DNA of 34,140 nt from Caballeronia calidae. Lineage in GTDB: Bacteria > Pseudomonadota > Gammaproteobacteria > Burkholderiales > Burkholderiaceae. A model generated the notes under the pieces. The model was given only the letters and a program-made list of their open reading frames with translations. It did not search any database and had not been told where the DNA came from. This document shows, piece by piece, positions 25,721 through 34,119 of the stretch. The stretch spans positions 1 through 34,140 of the forward strand of contig NZ_FCOX02000068.1 in assembly GCF_900044055.2 (NCBI RefSeq), written 5' to 3'. How positions within the stretch are numbered: the first letter of the stretch is position 1; every line of letters starts with the position of its first letter. A program made the translations under genes and the position numbers.

Positions 25721-25754
25721 AATAGCCGTCCTTTAGGGCGGCGAGGGCGTCAAC
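25721..25754 (+). mobile_element. Right end of an IS200/IS605-type element (hairpin and cleavage-site-like tail)
   Basis: AATA then GCCGTCC-TTTA-GGGCGGC (25725-25742) and GAGGGCGTCAA follow the tnpB remnant. This layout, a stem with a TTTA loop, GAGG and a TCAA end, is typical of the right end of IS200/IS605-family elements and also of the omega RNA scaffold. The left end and tnpA are not seen, so the element is immobile in cis. Confidence 0.65.
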
Positions 25755-26225
25755 CGCAGATTTCGGACAATCTTTTGCTACCGGCGCGCTGAAGCGGAAG
25801 ATCGACATTTCAGCGTTCATCGATGGCCGTTTCAATGGGATCGTCGCCTCGCAAAGTGAGAAGGAGGGTGTAGCATCGAAGCTGCTTAAGCAGCCCAAGC
25901 CCGCTTGAAGGAAACATCCGGCGGCGCCAGCTCCGTGGGTATCATCATCTTTCTGTCGCAATGTATTGTCCGGTCATTACACTTGGTCGCGCGAAGTCGC
26001 CTAATTCACTGAGCATCGGGACCGGAGATGCATTCGCTTCCAACAGATCGGCGACTGTCGGTGGCTGTTGACTTCCCAATGTGATACTGGTCGATTGGTG
26101 TCTCTTTGTTGGAAACACATATGGATAGAAAAGTTTTCATTCTGGCATTTTCGATAAACTCTCATTGAATAAGCGGAGGTTTCGAGCGCTGTTATTTGCA
26201 TCGGCAATGCAGCGCGAATATAGTA
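25755..26225. other. Stretch between IS remnant and putative RNA locus
   Basis: A plus frame reads GALKRKIDISAFIDGRF near 25780-25830 and continues for about 20 more residues to a TGA at 25906; it looks protein-like but is short and unrecognised, probably a gene fragment. From about 26000 the DNA becomes A/T-richer with no open frame of note. Confidence 0.4.
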
Positions 26226-26255
26226 TTGACTTTATTTGCATTGCGGTGATATACC
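26226..26255 (+). promoter_or_regulatory. Strong sigma-70 type promoter
   Basis: TTGACT (five of six), an 18-base spacer and TATACC lie at the end of an A/T-rich stretch. Transcription would start near 26262, just where GC-rich, hairpin-forming DNA begins. No good coding frame follows. Confidence 0.6.
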
Positions 26256-26261
26256 TTAATA

Positions 26262-26530
26262 GTCACGCGTCGGCCGAGCACAGGCCGCCCGACGAGAGTA
26301 CCGCCTCTTCCAACTGAAGAGCTTCGGTGGTGACCGCCAGCGCGGACGGGTGTGACCGGTGGCGCGCTGGGGAAATCCGCACCACGGGGATGGGACCTGA
26401 GAAGCGGACGCGCTAGCGAAGCTAGAGGCGCGGGACCCGAAACAGTCTGGCGGAGCCATTGAAGTAAAAAGATGGCGGAAGGAGCACCTGCGCTAGCATG
26501 CAGGGGCCCCGGCTATGCCTAGCTACCCTA
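26262..26530 (+). ncRNA. Putative structured non-coding RNA
   Basis: Directly after a good promoter, about 270 bp contain many nested complementary arms and no credible reading frame. Examples are ACCGCC/GGTGGT enclosing TCTTC-CAACT-GAAGA, CCAGCGCG/CGCGCTGG enclosing a smaller arm, CTAGC-GAA-GCTAG, GCCAT/ATGGC, and GCTAGCATGC with GGCTATGCCTAGC around GGGGCCCC. I checked by eye against tmRNA, RNase P RNA, 6S RNA, retron msr-msd and group II intron ends and found no match. No reverse transcriptase is nearby. It could be a regulatory RNA of the downstream defence gene or part of a mobile element. Confidence 0.45.
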
Positions 26531-26536
26531 AAGTAT

Positions 26537-26651
26537 GGATATGCTCATTAGGAGTTTCTTTCGTGAGCATGTTTTTCCATTTCTCAAAGAACATATTCTC
26601 ACCAAAGGATATGCTCGAAATAAGAAAGCATATGCTCGCGTAAGCATATGC
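26537..26651. repeat. ATATGCTC repeat cluster
   Basis: GGATATGCTC occurs at 26537 and 26607, GCATATGCTC at 26628 and GCATATGC again at 26644. GAGCAT at 26565 is the inverse, and ACATATTCTC at 26591 is a variant. The pair GCATATGC-8 bases-GCATATGC looks like tandem operator sites. The region is A/T-rich between two GC-rich blocks. Iteron-like binding sites for a regulator or replication-type protein are possible; no such gene is adjacent. Confidence 0.5.
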
Positions 26652-26682
26652 TTTGCTCTCGTCGCGCGCTCATTTATACGAA

Positions 26683-26938
26683 GGCCGCTGCGCGGCTTGG
26701 CAGCCAGGAAGGTAATTGCCGGGCTCGACTATCATGTGTCGCCCGTTATCGGCGCGGAGGCGTATCTGAAATGCACGGTTGAGTGCCCCTCTCGTCTGCG
26801 GGTCATTGTTCTCTCGCGGGTAGTGCTTAGCCCGTTCGCGTTTGGTGGCGTTACGGCCGCTGCGCGGCTGGCATCCAGGAGGTGGTTGTCGGGCTCTGCG
26901 CCATGTGTCGTCTGCCGCGGGTAGCGAGGCGCGTCTCG
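26683..26938. repeat. Imperfect direct repeat of about 85 bp, two copies
   Basis: Copy one spans about 26683-26767 and copy two about 26855-26938. Both begin GGCCGCTGCGCGGCT, continue GGCA-CCAGGA, CGGGCTC and CATGTGTCG, and end GAGGCG. Differences are scattered substitutions and small gaps, so the duplication is old or selected. The first 15 bases are nearly self-complementary. The spanning frame 26535-26924 is open but not protein-like. Confidence 0.55.
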
Positions 26939-27381
26939 AGGGCGGGAGGTACTGCAGCGCATGGTCCGCACCTTCCTGGTAAGCGGCTTTCAGATCGCCG
27001 GGAGGGTGTCGCCCGCTTCAACGCTGTTGCGGTGCCCGGTGCGGAGGAGAAGGAACCATGCCTCTAGGCGTCAATCAACATGATCAGTCGACCGTACTCC
27101 GCCTGGAGCGCGTCGCGACCGCGTCAGGTCGGATGCCGTCGTCAGCAGCTTGCGTACTACTGCGACGATGTCATCCGCCTCACCGACAGGGGCCGGTCCG
27201 AAGCTGCCCGACTCCGTATCGCAAATCCGCGCGCTCATATAGCTCAAGGTGCCGGATAACCGTAACCTCGAAGTGCAGTTCGGGAACCGACTCTGACGTG
27301 CCGCCCGCAACCTTCGTCACGATCCAGTCGCTGCGTCGAGACGCGGATACGGCGCGTCGGGTCGCATGTTCCCGGCGTAGC
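26939..27381. other. Stretch with possible minus-strand gene fragments
   Basis: No intact gene is seen. On the minus strand, pieces such as SDWIVTKVAGGTSESVPELH followed by FEVTVIRHLELYERADLRYG, and in another frame PVGEADDIVAVVRKLLTTAS, look protein-like and could be one gene broken by frameshifts, possibly continuing from the small frame at 27382-27498. No family is recognised. Confidence 0.3.
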
Positions 27382-27498
27382 TCAGCGCTTCGACCGCTGG
27401 ACGCCATTCACGTTTAATACGAACAGAAATTTGCCTTTCTGCGCCGAATCAAACTCGGCGGTCAGGCTTTCGCCGCTTATTGCAAGATCCGTCTTCAT
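27382..27498 (-). CDS. Possible 38-residue peptide or start of a frameshifted gene
   Basis: The minus frame reads MKTDLAISGESLTAEFDSAQ and then KGKFLFVLNVNGVQRSKR before a stop. The composition is protein-like. A neighbouring frame continues with VEALSYAGNMRPDAPYPRL, so this may be the N-terminus of a longer gene interrupted by a frameshift. No homologue comes to mind. Confidence 0.25.
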   Translation of the reverse strand: MKTDLAISGESLTAEFDSAQKGKFLFVLNVNGVQRSKR

Positions 27499-27678
27499 GC
27501 CCGAATTGTTTAAATGCGCGCATCTCCGCCTGCTTTCCTGCAGAAAGCCGAACAATGCAACCTTTAATCGGCGCCCGCCGGAAAACGTTCAACTTATCCG
27601 ACGAATTGCCGAGATAGCGTATTCTTACGTCCAAAACGTGAGACTGGCAAAAAGCAAAAGACCGCTAAGTGGGGAACG

Positions 27679-30600
27679 ATGGACATCCAACAAGAATTGC
27701 ATCAAGAAACTGGCGCCACCGGGCTGGAGGCGCACGCCTCGCTCCTGCTGGAGGTTGAAGCGGACCCGACCCTGGGCTACGCTTCCATTCAGAATTCTGT
27801 GCCGGTGATCCGTGCCTTCCGCGTAACCAACAGGGGCGACGCACCTCTTGATGACGTGGAGGTTCTGGTCCATTGCAACCCGCGTTTCGCCCAAGGTACA
27901 AAACTCCGCTTTGCAAAGCTCGCGCCAAACGAAAGCAGGCGCATCTCGCCCTTGGACTTGGCACCCGATCACGATTATCTGGCTGACCTTCAGGAGGCAG
28001 TAATCGCATCGGTCGCGGTGGTCGCACAGACTGGTGATACCGAGCTCGCCAGGATAAGTCACCCTATCGAGGTGTTGGCCTATGATCAGTGGGCAGGTAC
28101 TCGAGCGATGCCAGAACTGCTTGCGGCCTACTCGATGCCGAACAATCCTGTCATCGACATTCTTATCGGCAAAGCGTCCAAGTTGCTGCGGGAGCAGCAC
28201 AATGACCTGTCAATGAACGGCTACCAGTCGAAGAGTCGTGATGTCGTCTGGAAGCAGATTTCCGCCATCTACAGCACCCTGGCTGCAGAGAACCTTCAGT
28301 ATGCAGAGCCGCCAGCGTCATTCGGCATCGACGGGCAGAAAATTCGAACGCCGGATCGCATTCTTGAGGGGCGCATAGCGACCTGCCTCGACCTCGCGAT
28401 GCTTTTCTCCTCGTGCATGGAGCAGGCCGGGTTGCGCTCCGTCGTGCTGATAAAGGATGGCCACGCATGGGTAGGCGTGTGGCTCCATCAGGCCTGCTTC
28501 CCTGATCCTCTGACCGACGACGTCCAGGCTATTCGAAAGCGCGTGGACAGCGGCGAATTTTTGGTGTTCGAGACGACGGGTGTCGCTCAACATGCAAGCC
28601 GTCGGCCATCCCTGCGCATTGCGTTTGAACAAGGGGCTGCCCACTTGCTGGAGGAGGACACCTTTCGCTACGCCGTAGACATCCACCGGGCCCGCGAATT
28701 ACAAATCCGGCCATTACCATCCAAAGTGGCGGGCATCAAGCGAACCGAGGTCCTTGATACCGATGCGCCAGCATCAATCGAACCGACGCCGGCACTCCCG
28801 CCGCTCGATCCAGAATTTTTGACGCCGCTGGATGTAATTGTCGACGAGACGCCAGATGGTCGATTGTCGAAGTGGAAGTCCCGATTGCTGGACCTGACAC
28901 TGCGAAACCGCCTTCTCAACTTCAAGACAACCAAATCAACACTTGCCTTGGTCGCTCCGGATCTTGGCAAACTCGAGGACGCGATTGCGGAAGGCGTCGA
29001 GTTTCGCGTTCGTCCGATGCCCACCCTGATGGAAGGCAAGGATCCGCGGATGGCGGAGGTTCACGCCAATCGAAGCGGACGTGCGCCGCTCGACGATATG
29101 GCGCTCAATGCCCTGGCGAACAAGGAGCTTATCTCACGCGTTCCCGAGGAGGCATTAGACGGTAATCTGTTGAGCATCTTTAGTGCTGCGCGGACCGGTT
29201 TGGAGGAAGGCGGCGCCAACACGCTTTATCTCGCCTTGGGAATGCTTCGATGGACCGAGACGGAAAGCGCGGAGGCTGTGCATCAAGCGCCGATCATTCT
29301 CGTTCCCGTTTCGCTGCAGCGCCAGTCGGTACGAAGCGGCTTCAGGCTTAGTCGCCACGACGATGAGACGATCATCAACCCGACTCTCCTGCAAATGTTG
29401 CGTTCGAATTTCGAGTTGCGCATTGGAGGGTTGGATGTTTTGCCCTTGGATGAGAAGGGCGTGGACGTGGGGAAGGTGTTGCAGGTCTTCCGCCTGGCGG
29501 TCCGTGAGATTCCGAAATGGGAGGTACTTGAGCAAGCGCACCTGGGTATCTTCTCGTTCACGAAATACCTGATGTGGAAGGACCTCCAGGACCGAACTGA
29601 GCAACTGAAGGCGAATCGGGTCGTCAAGCATCTCATCGACAATCCCGGGCAGGCATTCGAAACGGAAGAGGCAGACGAGCGCTTCGAGAGGCTTGATGAG
29701 ACGTACAAGCCGCAGGACCTCTTCACGCCCATGCTTTCCGACTCTTCGCAGTTGAAGGCCATCTGCGTTGTCGGCTCTGGACGAGATCTGGTGCTCGAAG
29801 GGCCTCCCGGCACCGGAAAGAGCCAAACCATCACGAACATGATCGCTCACCTGTTGGCCAACGGGAAGACGGTTCTGTTCGTATCCGAGAAAATGGCTGC
29901 GCTGGAAGTTGTGCATCGGAGACTCGAGACAGTCGGTCTGGGCCCGTTTTGTCTCGAACTTCATTCATCTAAAGCACGCAAATCAGAAGTCTTGCAGCAA
30001 CTTGGCAAAGCCCTAGATTTCAATGGAAAGCGCACGAACGAAGAGTGGAGCAGGGAGGCAGAACGCCTTGGACAGCTTCGTCAGGAACTTAACGGGCTGG
30101 TCGACGCGTTGCATCAAGCGCATTCCAACGGACTAACTGTCTACGGGGCGATCGGCACCTGCATTGAGCATTCCGGCGAGGACGCGTCTCTCATGCCTTG
30201 GGCAGACGCATTGGCGCACGACCACAAAGCGGTCGCAAATTTACGCGAGACCGCGAAACGAATCGAGACACTCTCAGGCGCGCTGGTGGCGCTGCATGGC
30301 CATCCACTCGGGCACGTCGGGAGGGTCGACTGGACGCCGACCTGGCAGGACGAGTTGCTCACAGTCGCCCGATCGCTCGAACAGGCTGTTCAGGCGTTCA
30401 AAGGAAGAGCCGCCTCTGCGGTCGAAGGCAACCTGGGAATCTCCACCGCTGGGTTAAGCCTGGAAGGCTATGAGAACGTCGACCGTTTGATAGACGTTCT
30501 GCTTGGCGCGCCACAGGTACCTCAAGGTGTGACCGCACAGGCGCACGACGCCGATGCAAGGGCGCGACTTCAGATGCTTGCACGTCATGGCAAGGCCCGC

Positions 30601-33600
30601 AACGAACACTGGAGCAAGCTGGAGTCGGGCTGGACGGAGCATCTATCGGAACTTGGCGCCAATACTCTCAAAGACGAGTGGGCGCAAGCGTCGAATACGT
30701 GGTGGCCAAAATCCATGCTGAACAAGCGCGCCATTCGTACAAGACTGGCAGTCTATCGTTCAGACGGCAAGCGCCCGACCGGCGAAGTCCTTGCGGCGAT
30801 GTTGCCTCATCTGGCAGGCGTTAACGCGGAAGACGAGCAACTTTTGGCATTGAAACAAGATGCGCAACGATTGCTACAAGACACCTTCAGCGGCGTACAG
30901 ACCGACTGGGACCAGGTGTTACGACATGAACAATGGGCACAGCGTTTCTCGGATGCTGTCACCTTGATCGCGGGAGACCCGTCTTCTTCGGCAGAACTGC
31001 GAGCCAGATTTCAAAGTCTCGTCAGTGATAATCGGGCCTTGCTCCAGCCGGGCGCGGCGTTGGCCAAGGTCCTTCTCGCGTATCGAGACGCGTGGCGCGA
31101 ACTGCGGGCAAAGCATTCGGCACTAGAAGCACTGGCGCACCCCACAGCGCCATTGCAGGGGCCGACTGATGCGGAGGGCGCGCTGGAGCGCATCTTGGGC
31201 ATCATCGAGGAATGGCAACGAGCGAAGAGCCAGTTTATGTCGTGGTGTTTGTGGCGCAAGGTTCGTGAGCAGGCTATGCATCTGGGACTCCAGGGTCTTG
31301 TCAATTCGCTGGAAGACGGGCGTGTGCCGCTGGATCGTGTCGAGGAGCACTTCGAGTTCAGTTACCAGAGCTGGTGGTTAAAGAAGATCATCGACAAGGA
31401 TCCCATTCTGCGAACCTTCTCGAGTGCCGACCACGAACGAAAGATTCGGGAATTCCGCCAGGCGGATGAGCGTTTCCAGCAGCTCACGGCTCAATACGTT
31501 GCCGCGTTGCTCGCAGGCAAGGTGCCCGCGGCGAAGGGCATGGTGGTCAGCGGCGATAGTGAATTGGGGCTGTTGCGACGTGAACTGCAAAAGAAGACCC
31601 GCCATACGCCAGTACGCCAGCTCATGCATGGTCTTCCAAGTCTGCTGCCCAAGCTGAAGCCTTGCCTGCTGATGTCGCCGCTATCCGTAGCGCAGTACCT
31701 GGATGCGGGTCATGCCCAATTCGACGTCGTGGTCTTCGACGAAGCGTCCCAGATCCCTGTATGGGATGCCGTGGGCGCGATCGCGCGTGGTAAGCAGCTG
31801 GTTGTTGTGGGTGACACGAAACAACTGCCGCCGACAAGCTTCTTTAGCAAATCTACGGAATCAGACGACAACACCGGCGACGATGCGCAGATAGAAGACC
31901 TCGAGAGCATTCTTGACGAGTGCCTGGGCGCAGGAATGAATCGTCAGCGGCTGCAGTGGCATTACCGCAGCCGGCATGAGAGCCTTATCACGTTCAGCAA
32001 CGTCACTTACTACGACTCCCAACTGATTACTTTCCCGTCTCCGGTGACTGACGACGTGGCCGTACGCCTGGAGCGTGTCGCAGGCGTGTACGACAGGGGA
32101 GGCAGTCGTACGAATCGTGCGGAAGCTGAGGCTATCGTGCGCGGCATCGAGCAGCATTATCTGGATGCGAATTTGCGGCATCACACGCTGGGGGTCGTTA
32201 CGTTCAACCAACCCCAGCAGGCCCTAATTGAGTCGCTATTGGATTCTCGACGTCGAAGCAGTGCGCCGCTCGACAAGGCAATCTCGGCGCAAGCGCGCGA
32301 GCCCTTGTTCATCAAAAACCTGGAGAACGTTCAAGGGGATGAGCGCGATGTCATTTTCTTTTCGATTACATACGGTCAGGATACAGCGGGCAAAATCACT
32401 ATGAACTTCGGTCCGCTCAACAGCGAGGGCGGGCAGCGACGCCTCAACGTCGCGGTATCCCGGGCGCGCGAGCGGGTTGTCATTTTCAGCACACTTCGGC
32501 CAGAGCAGATAGACCTTTCGCGCGTGAGAGCCGCGGGCGTACGCGACCTGAAGCACTATCTGGAATTCGCCTTGAAGGGTCCGCGCGCTTTGCTGGAACA
32601 GTCACTACCGACGGGAATGGAGCCCGACAGTCCGTTTGAAACCCAGGTCATTAAGGTGTTGCGAGACCATAACTGGATCGTGCACCCCCAGGTAGGATGC
32701 TCGGGCTATCGTATCGACATGGGCGTTGTGGATCCTCGCGCGCCTGGTCGCTACCTCATGGGGATTGAGTGCGATGGCAGGGCGTACCACTCTGGCGCAA
32801 CCGCACGCGATCGCGACCGCCTTCGTCAGGTAGTCCTAGAAGGTTTGGGATGGCGTCTTCATCGAATCTGGTCGACCGATTGGTGGTTGAACCCAGAGGT
32901 CGAGGTGCAAAAGCTACTCGTTCGTTTAAACAAACTCCTCGAGACTGACCCTGCGGAGGAGATGCAAGTAGTCGCGCCTCTCCCGGAGAACATAGAGGCC
33001 GAGATTGCTGACAGCGTTGCTTCGCCGGCTATTTCAACCGACGCGAGTGCAGCTCTCCCCAAGTACAAGGTCATCGCCCCGGCGGGAGGGAAGCCGGATG
33101 GCTTCTACGATTTGGCCCATGGTCGAAAACTCACGGAGCAGTTGATCGAAATAGTCGAGGCCGAGGGGCCAATCCATGAGAACGTTCTTCATCGCAGAAT
33201 TGCTCGAGCATGGGGCTTGGAGCGGACCGGCACTCGAATCGTTGACCGGCTTCGGATGCTGACGCCTCGCGAGCTGAGTAGAACGTCGGAGGGCAACGTG
33301 ACCTTCTACTGGCCAGCAAAGGTAAGTCCGGCGGAGTGGACGTTATTTCGCGAGGCATCCGATGACGAGCCTTCACGTCGAAAGGTCGATGATGTGTGCC
33401 TGGAGGAGTTGGCCAACGGAGTGTTGCACGTCTTGGGGCAGGTGGGGAGTGCACCAAGGTCAGATGTCGCCAAATCCGTTTGCCGACTGATTGGCATGGC
33501 ACGGACGCCAGCAGATGCCGAAGCGAGAGTTGGGCTGGCAATATCGCGCCTGGTTGAAAGAGGAAGCGTCGCCGAGGAAGGGAGTGTAGTGAGGCTACCC

Positions 33601-33603
33601 TGA
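27679..33603 (+). CDS. Giant SF1 helicase-nuclease (DUF4011 / Vsr-like endonuclease / DUF3320 architecture)
   Basis: A 1974-residue cytosolic protein. Residues 20-135 look like a beta-sandwich. About 180-290 resembles a transglutaminase-like fold (TCLDLAMLF and GHAWVGVWL supply Cys and His). About 395-470 is the DUF4011 region (WKSRLLDLTLRNRLLNFK). The SF1 helicase has Walker A GPPGTGKS (about 708), Walker B FDEAS (about 1353), GDTKQLPPTSF, YRSRHESLI, VQGDERDVIF and NVAVSRARE. A Vsr-like PD-(D/E)XK nuclease follows at about 1650-1735 (YRIDMGVVD, GIECDGRAYH), and a DUF3320-like segment at about 1820-1880. Such proteins are common in bacterial defence islands and probably process or cleave invading DNA. 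The start has GGGGA six bases upstream. It appears to be a single-gene unit. Confidence 0.93.
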   Translation: MDIQQELHQETGATGLEAHASLLLEVEADPTLGYASIQNSVPVIRAFRVTNRGDAPLDDVEVLVHCNPRFAQGTKLRFAKLAPNESRRISPLDLAPDHDYLADLQEAVIASVAVVAQTGDTELARISHPIEVLAYDQWAGTRAMPELLAAYSMPNNPVIDILIGKASKLLREQHNDLSMNGYQSKSRDVVWKQISAIYSTLAAENLQYAEPPASFGIDGQKIRTPDRILEGRIATCLDLAMLFSSCMEQAGLRSVVLIKDGHAWVGVWLHQACFPDPLTDDVQAIRKRVDSGEFLVFETTGVAQHASRRPSLRIAFEQGAAHLLEEDTFRYAVDIHRARELQIRPLPSKVAGIKRTEVLDTDAPASIEPTPALPPLDPEFLTPLDVIVDETPDGRLSKWKSRLLDLTLRNRLLNFKTTKSTLALVAPDLGKLEDAIAEGVEFRVRPMPTLMEGKDPRMAEVHANRSGRAPLDDMALNALANKELISRVPEEALDGNLLSIFSAARTGLEEGGANTLYLALGMLRWTETESAEAVHQAPIILVPVSLQRQSVRSGFRLSRHDDETIINPTLLQMLRSNFELRIGGLDVLPLDEKGVDVGKVLQVFRLAVREIPKWEVLEQAHLGIFSFTKYLMWKDLQDRTEQLKANRVVKHLIDNPGQAFETEEADERFERLDETYKPQDLFTPMLSDSSQLKAICVVGSGRDLVLEGPPGTGKSQTITNMIAHLLANGKTVLFVSEKMAALEVVHRRLETVGLGPFCLELHSSKARKSEVLQQLGKALDFNGKRTNEEWSREAERLGQLRQELNGLVDALHQAHSNGLTVYGAIGTCIEHSGEDASLMPWADALAHDHKAVANLRETAKRIETLSGALVALHGHPLGHVGRVDWTPTWQDELLTVARSLEQAVQAFKGRAASAVEGNLGISTAGLSLEGYENVDRLIDVLLGAPQVPQGVTAQAHDADARARLQMLARHGKARNEHWSKLESGWTEHLSELGANTLKDEWAQASNTWWPKSMLNKRAIRTRLAVYRSDGKRPTGEVLAAMLPHLAGVNAEDEQLLALKQDAQRLLQDTFSGVQTDWDQVLRHEQWAQRFSDAVTLIAGDPSSSAELRARFQSLVSDNRALLQPGAALAKVLLAYRDAWRELRAKHSALEALAHPTAPLQGPTDAEGALERILGIIEEWQRAKSQFMSWCLWRKVREQAMHLGLQGLVNSLEDGRVPLDRVEEHFEFSYQSWWLKKIIDKDPILRTFSSADHERKIREFRQADERFQQLTAQYVAALLAGKVPAAKGMVVSGDSELGLLRRELQKKTRHTPVRQLMHGLPSLLPKLKPCLLMSPLSVAQYLDAGHAQFDVVVFDEASQIPVWDAVGAIARGKQLVVVGDTKQLPPTSFFSKSTESDDNTGDDAQIEDLESILDECLGAGMNRQRLQWHYRSRHESLITFSNVTYYDSQLITFPSPVTDDVAVRLERVAGVYDRGGSRTNRAEAEAIVRGIEQHYLDANLRHHTLGVVTFNQPQQALIESLLDSRRRSSAPLDKAISAQAREPLFIKNLENVQGDERDVIFFSITYGQDTAGKITMNFGPLNSEGGQRRLNVAVSRARERVVIFSTLRPEQIDLSRVRAAGVRDLKHYLEFALKGPRALLEQSLPTGMEPDSPFETQVIKVLRDHNWIVHPQVGCSGYRIDMGVVDPRAPGRYLMGIECDGRAYHSGATARDRDRLRQVVLEGLGWRLHRIWSTDWWLNPEVEVQKLLVRLNKLLETDPAEEMQVVAPLPENIEAEIADSVASPAISTDASAALPKYKVIAPAGGKPDGFYDLAHGRKLTEQLIEIVEAEGPIHENVLHRRIARAWGLERTGTRIVDRLRMLTPRELSRTSEGNVTFYWPAKVSPAEWTLFREASDDEPSRRKVDDVCLEELANGVLHVLGQVGSAPRSDVAKSVCRLIGMARTPADAEARVGLAISRLVERGSVAEEGSVVRLP

Positions 33604-33831
33604 CTGTCCGCGTTGGGGCAGGCGGCCGCTTTCGTCATGCACGTCCGCTCCGACGCGGATGCCATCGACGTGGTCCGCACGGCGGGCGCCAGCGACGCGT
33701 ACGCGAGCACCGCGCTCGGGAACCGCATCGTGGCGGAGCGCATTGGCGACTTAGTTGTGGCGGTCGACCATGAAGCCGGCGAGAATGACAACCGTGCCGT
33801 CGCGGTCGGTGCGTTCTCGTTTAACATGTAA
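33604..33831 (+). pseudogene. High-GC coding remnant in frame after the helicase stop
   Basis: After the TGA of the helicase gene the same frame stays open for 75 codons to a TAA. Codons end almost always in G or C and the sequence (AFVMHVRSDADAIDVVRTAG, then GDLVVAVDHEAGENDN) is protein-like, but codon use differs from the helicase. A TTG at 33613 is the only early start in frame. It is most likely the 3' end of an older core gene cut by insertion of the island. No family is recognised. Confidence 0.4.
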
Positions 33832-34119
33832 CAAGAGCAACGTGAATCTGATCGGCGCGGTGAACAGGCAACTGCGCTCATATCTCGGCTCCCGGGCGCA
33901 CCGAGCCACGATGGGAAATATGGCTTCTCCAACAAGGAGATTAGCCCGGTACTTGCCTCTTTGGCCAATCCGGGGCTATGCCGGATGGCTCTCTGGTGCG
34001 GCGCCCCACCGGCTTCAACGCGTCAAAGAGGCTTAGGAACGAGTGAGAAATAACTTCCCGGCGGTGCTGGGTGGTGGGAAGCGGCACTGTTAAGATGCAA
34101 TGGATCCGGAGGATAGACG
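33832..34119. other. Terminal intergenic stretch
   Basis: No intact gene is seen. CTTCCC and GGGAAG arms occur near 34054-34081 and could be part of a hairpin before the last gene. A plus frame to 34036 is open but unconvincing. Confidence 0.35.

Noticed and set aside
26226..26651. Retron or group II intron
   Set aside because: No reverse transcriptase on either strand nearby, no a1/a2 arms found, and no domain V-like hairpin seen.
26535..26924. 129-codon frame over the ATATGCTC boxes and direct repeat
   Set aside because: No ribosome site, translation follows the DNA repeats, and the two repeat copies do not conserve the protein sequence.
26537..26938. CRISPR array
   Set aside because: Repeats are too short or too diverged, spacing is irregular (70, 21, 16 and 172 bp), and no cas genes are present.
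33306..33968. 220-codon minus-strand frame over the helicase end
   Set aside because: Ser/Ala/Thr-rich antisense translation of a clear plus-strand gene and its high-GC tail.
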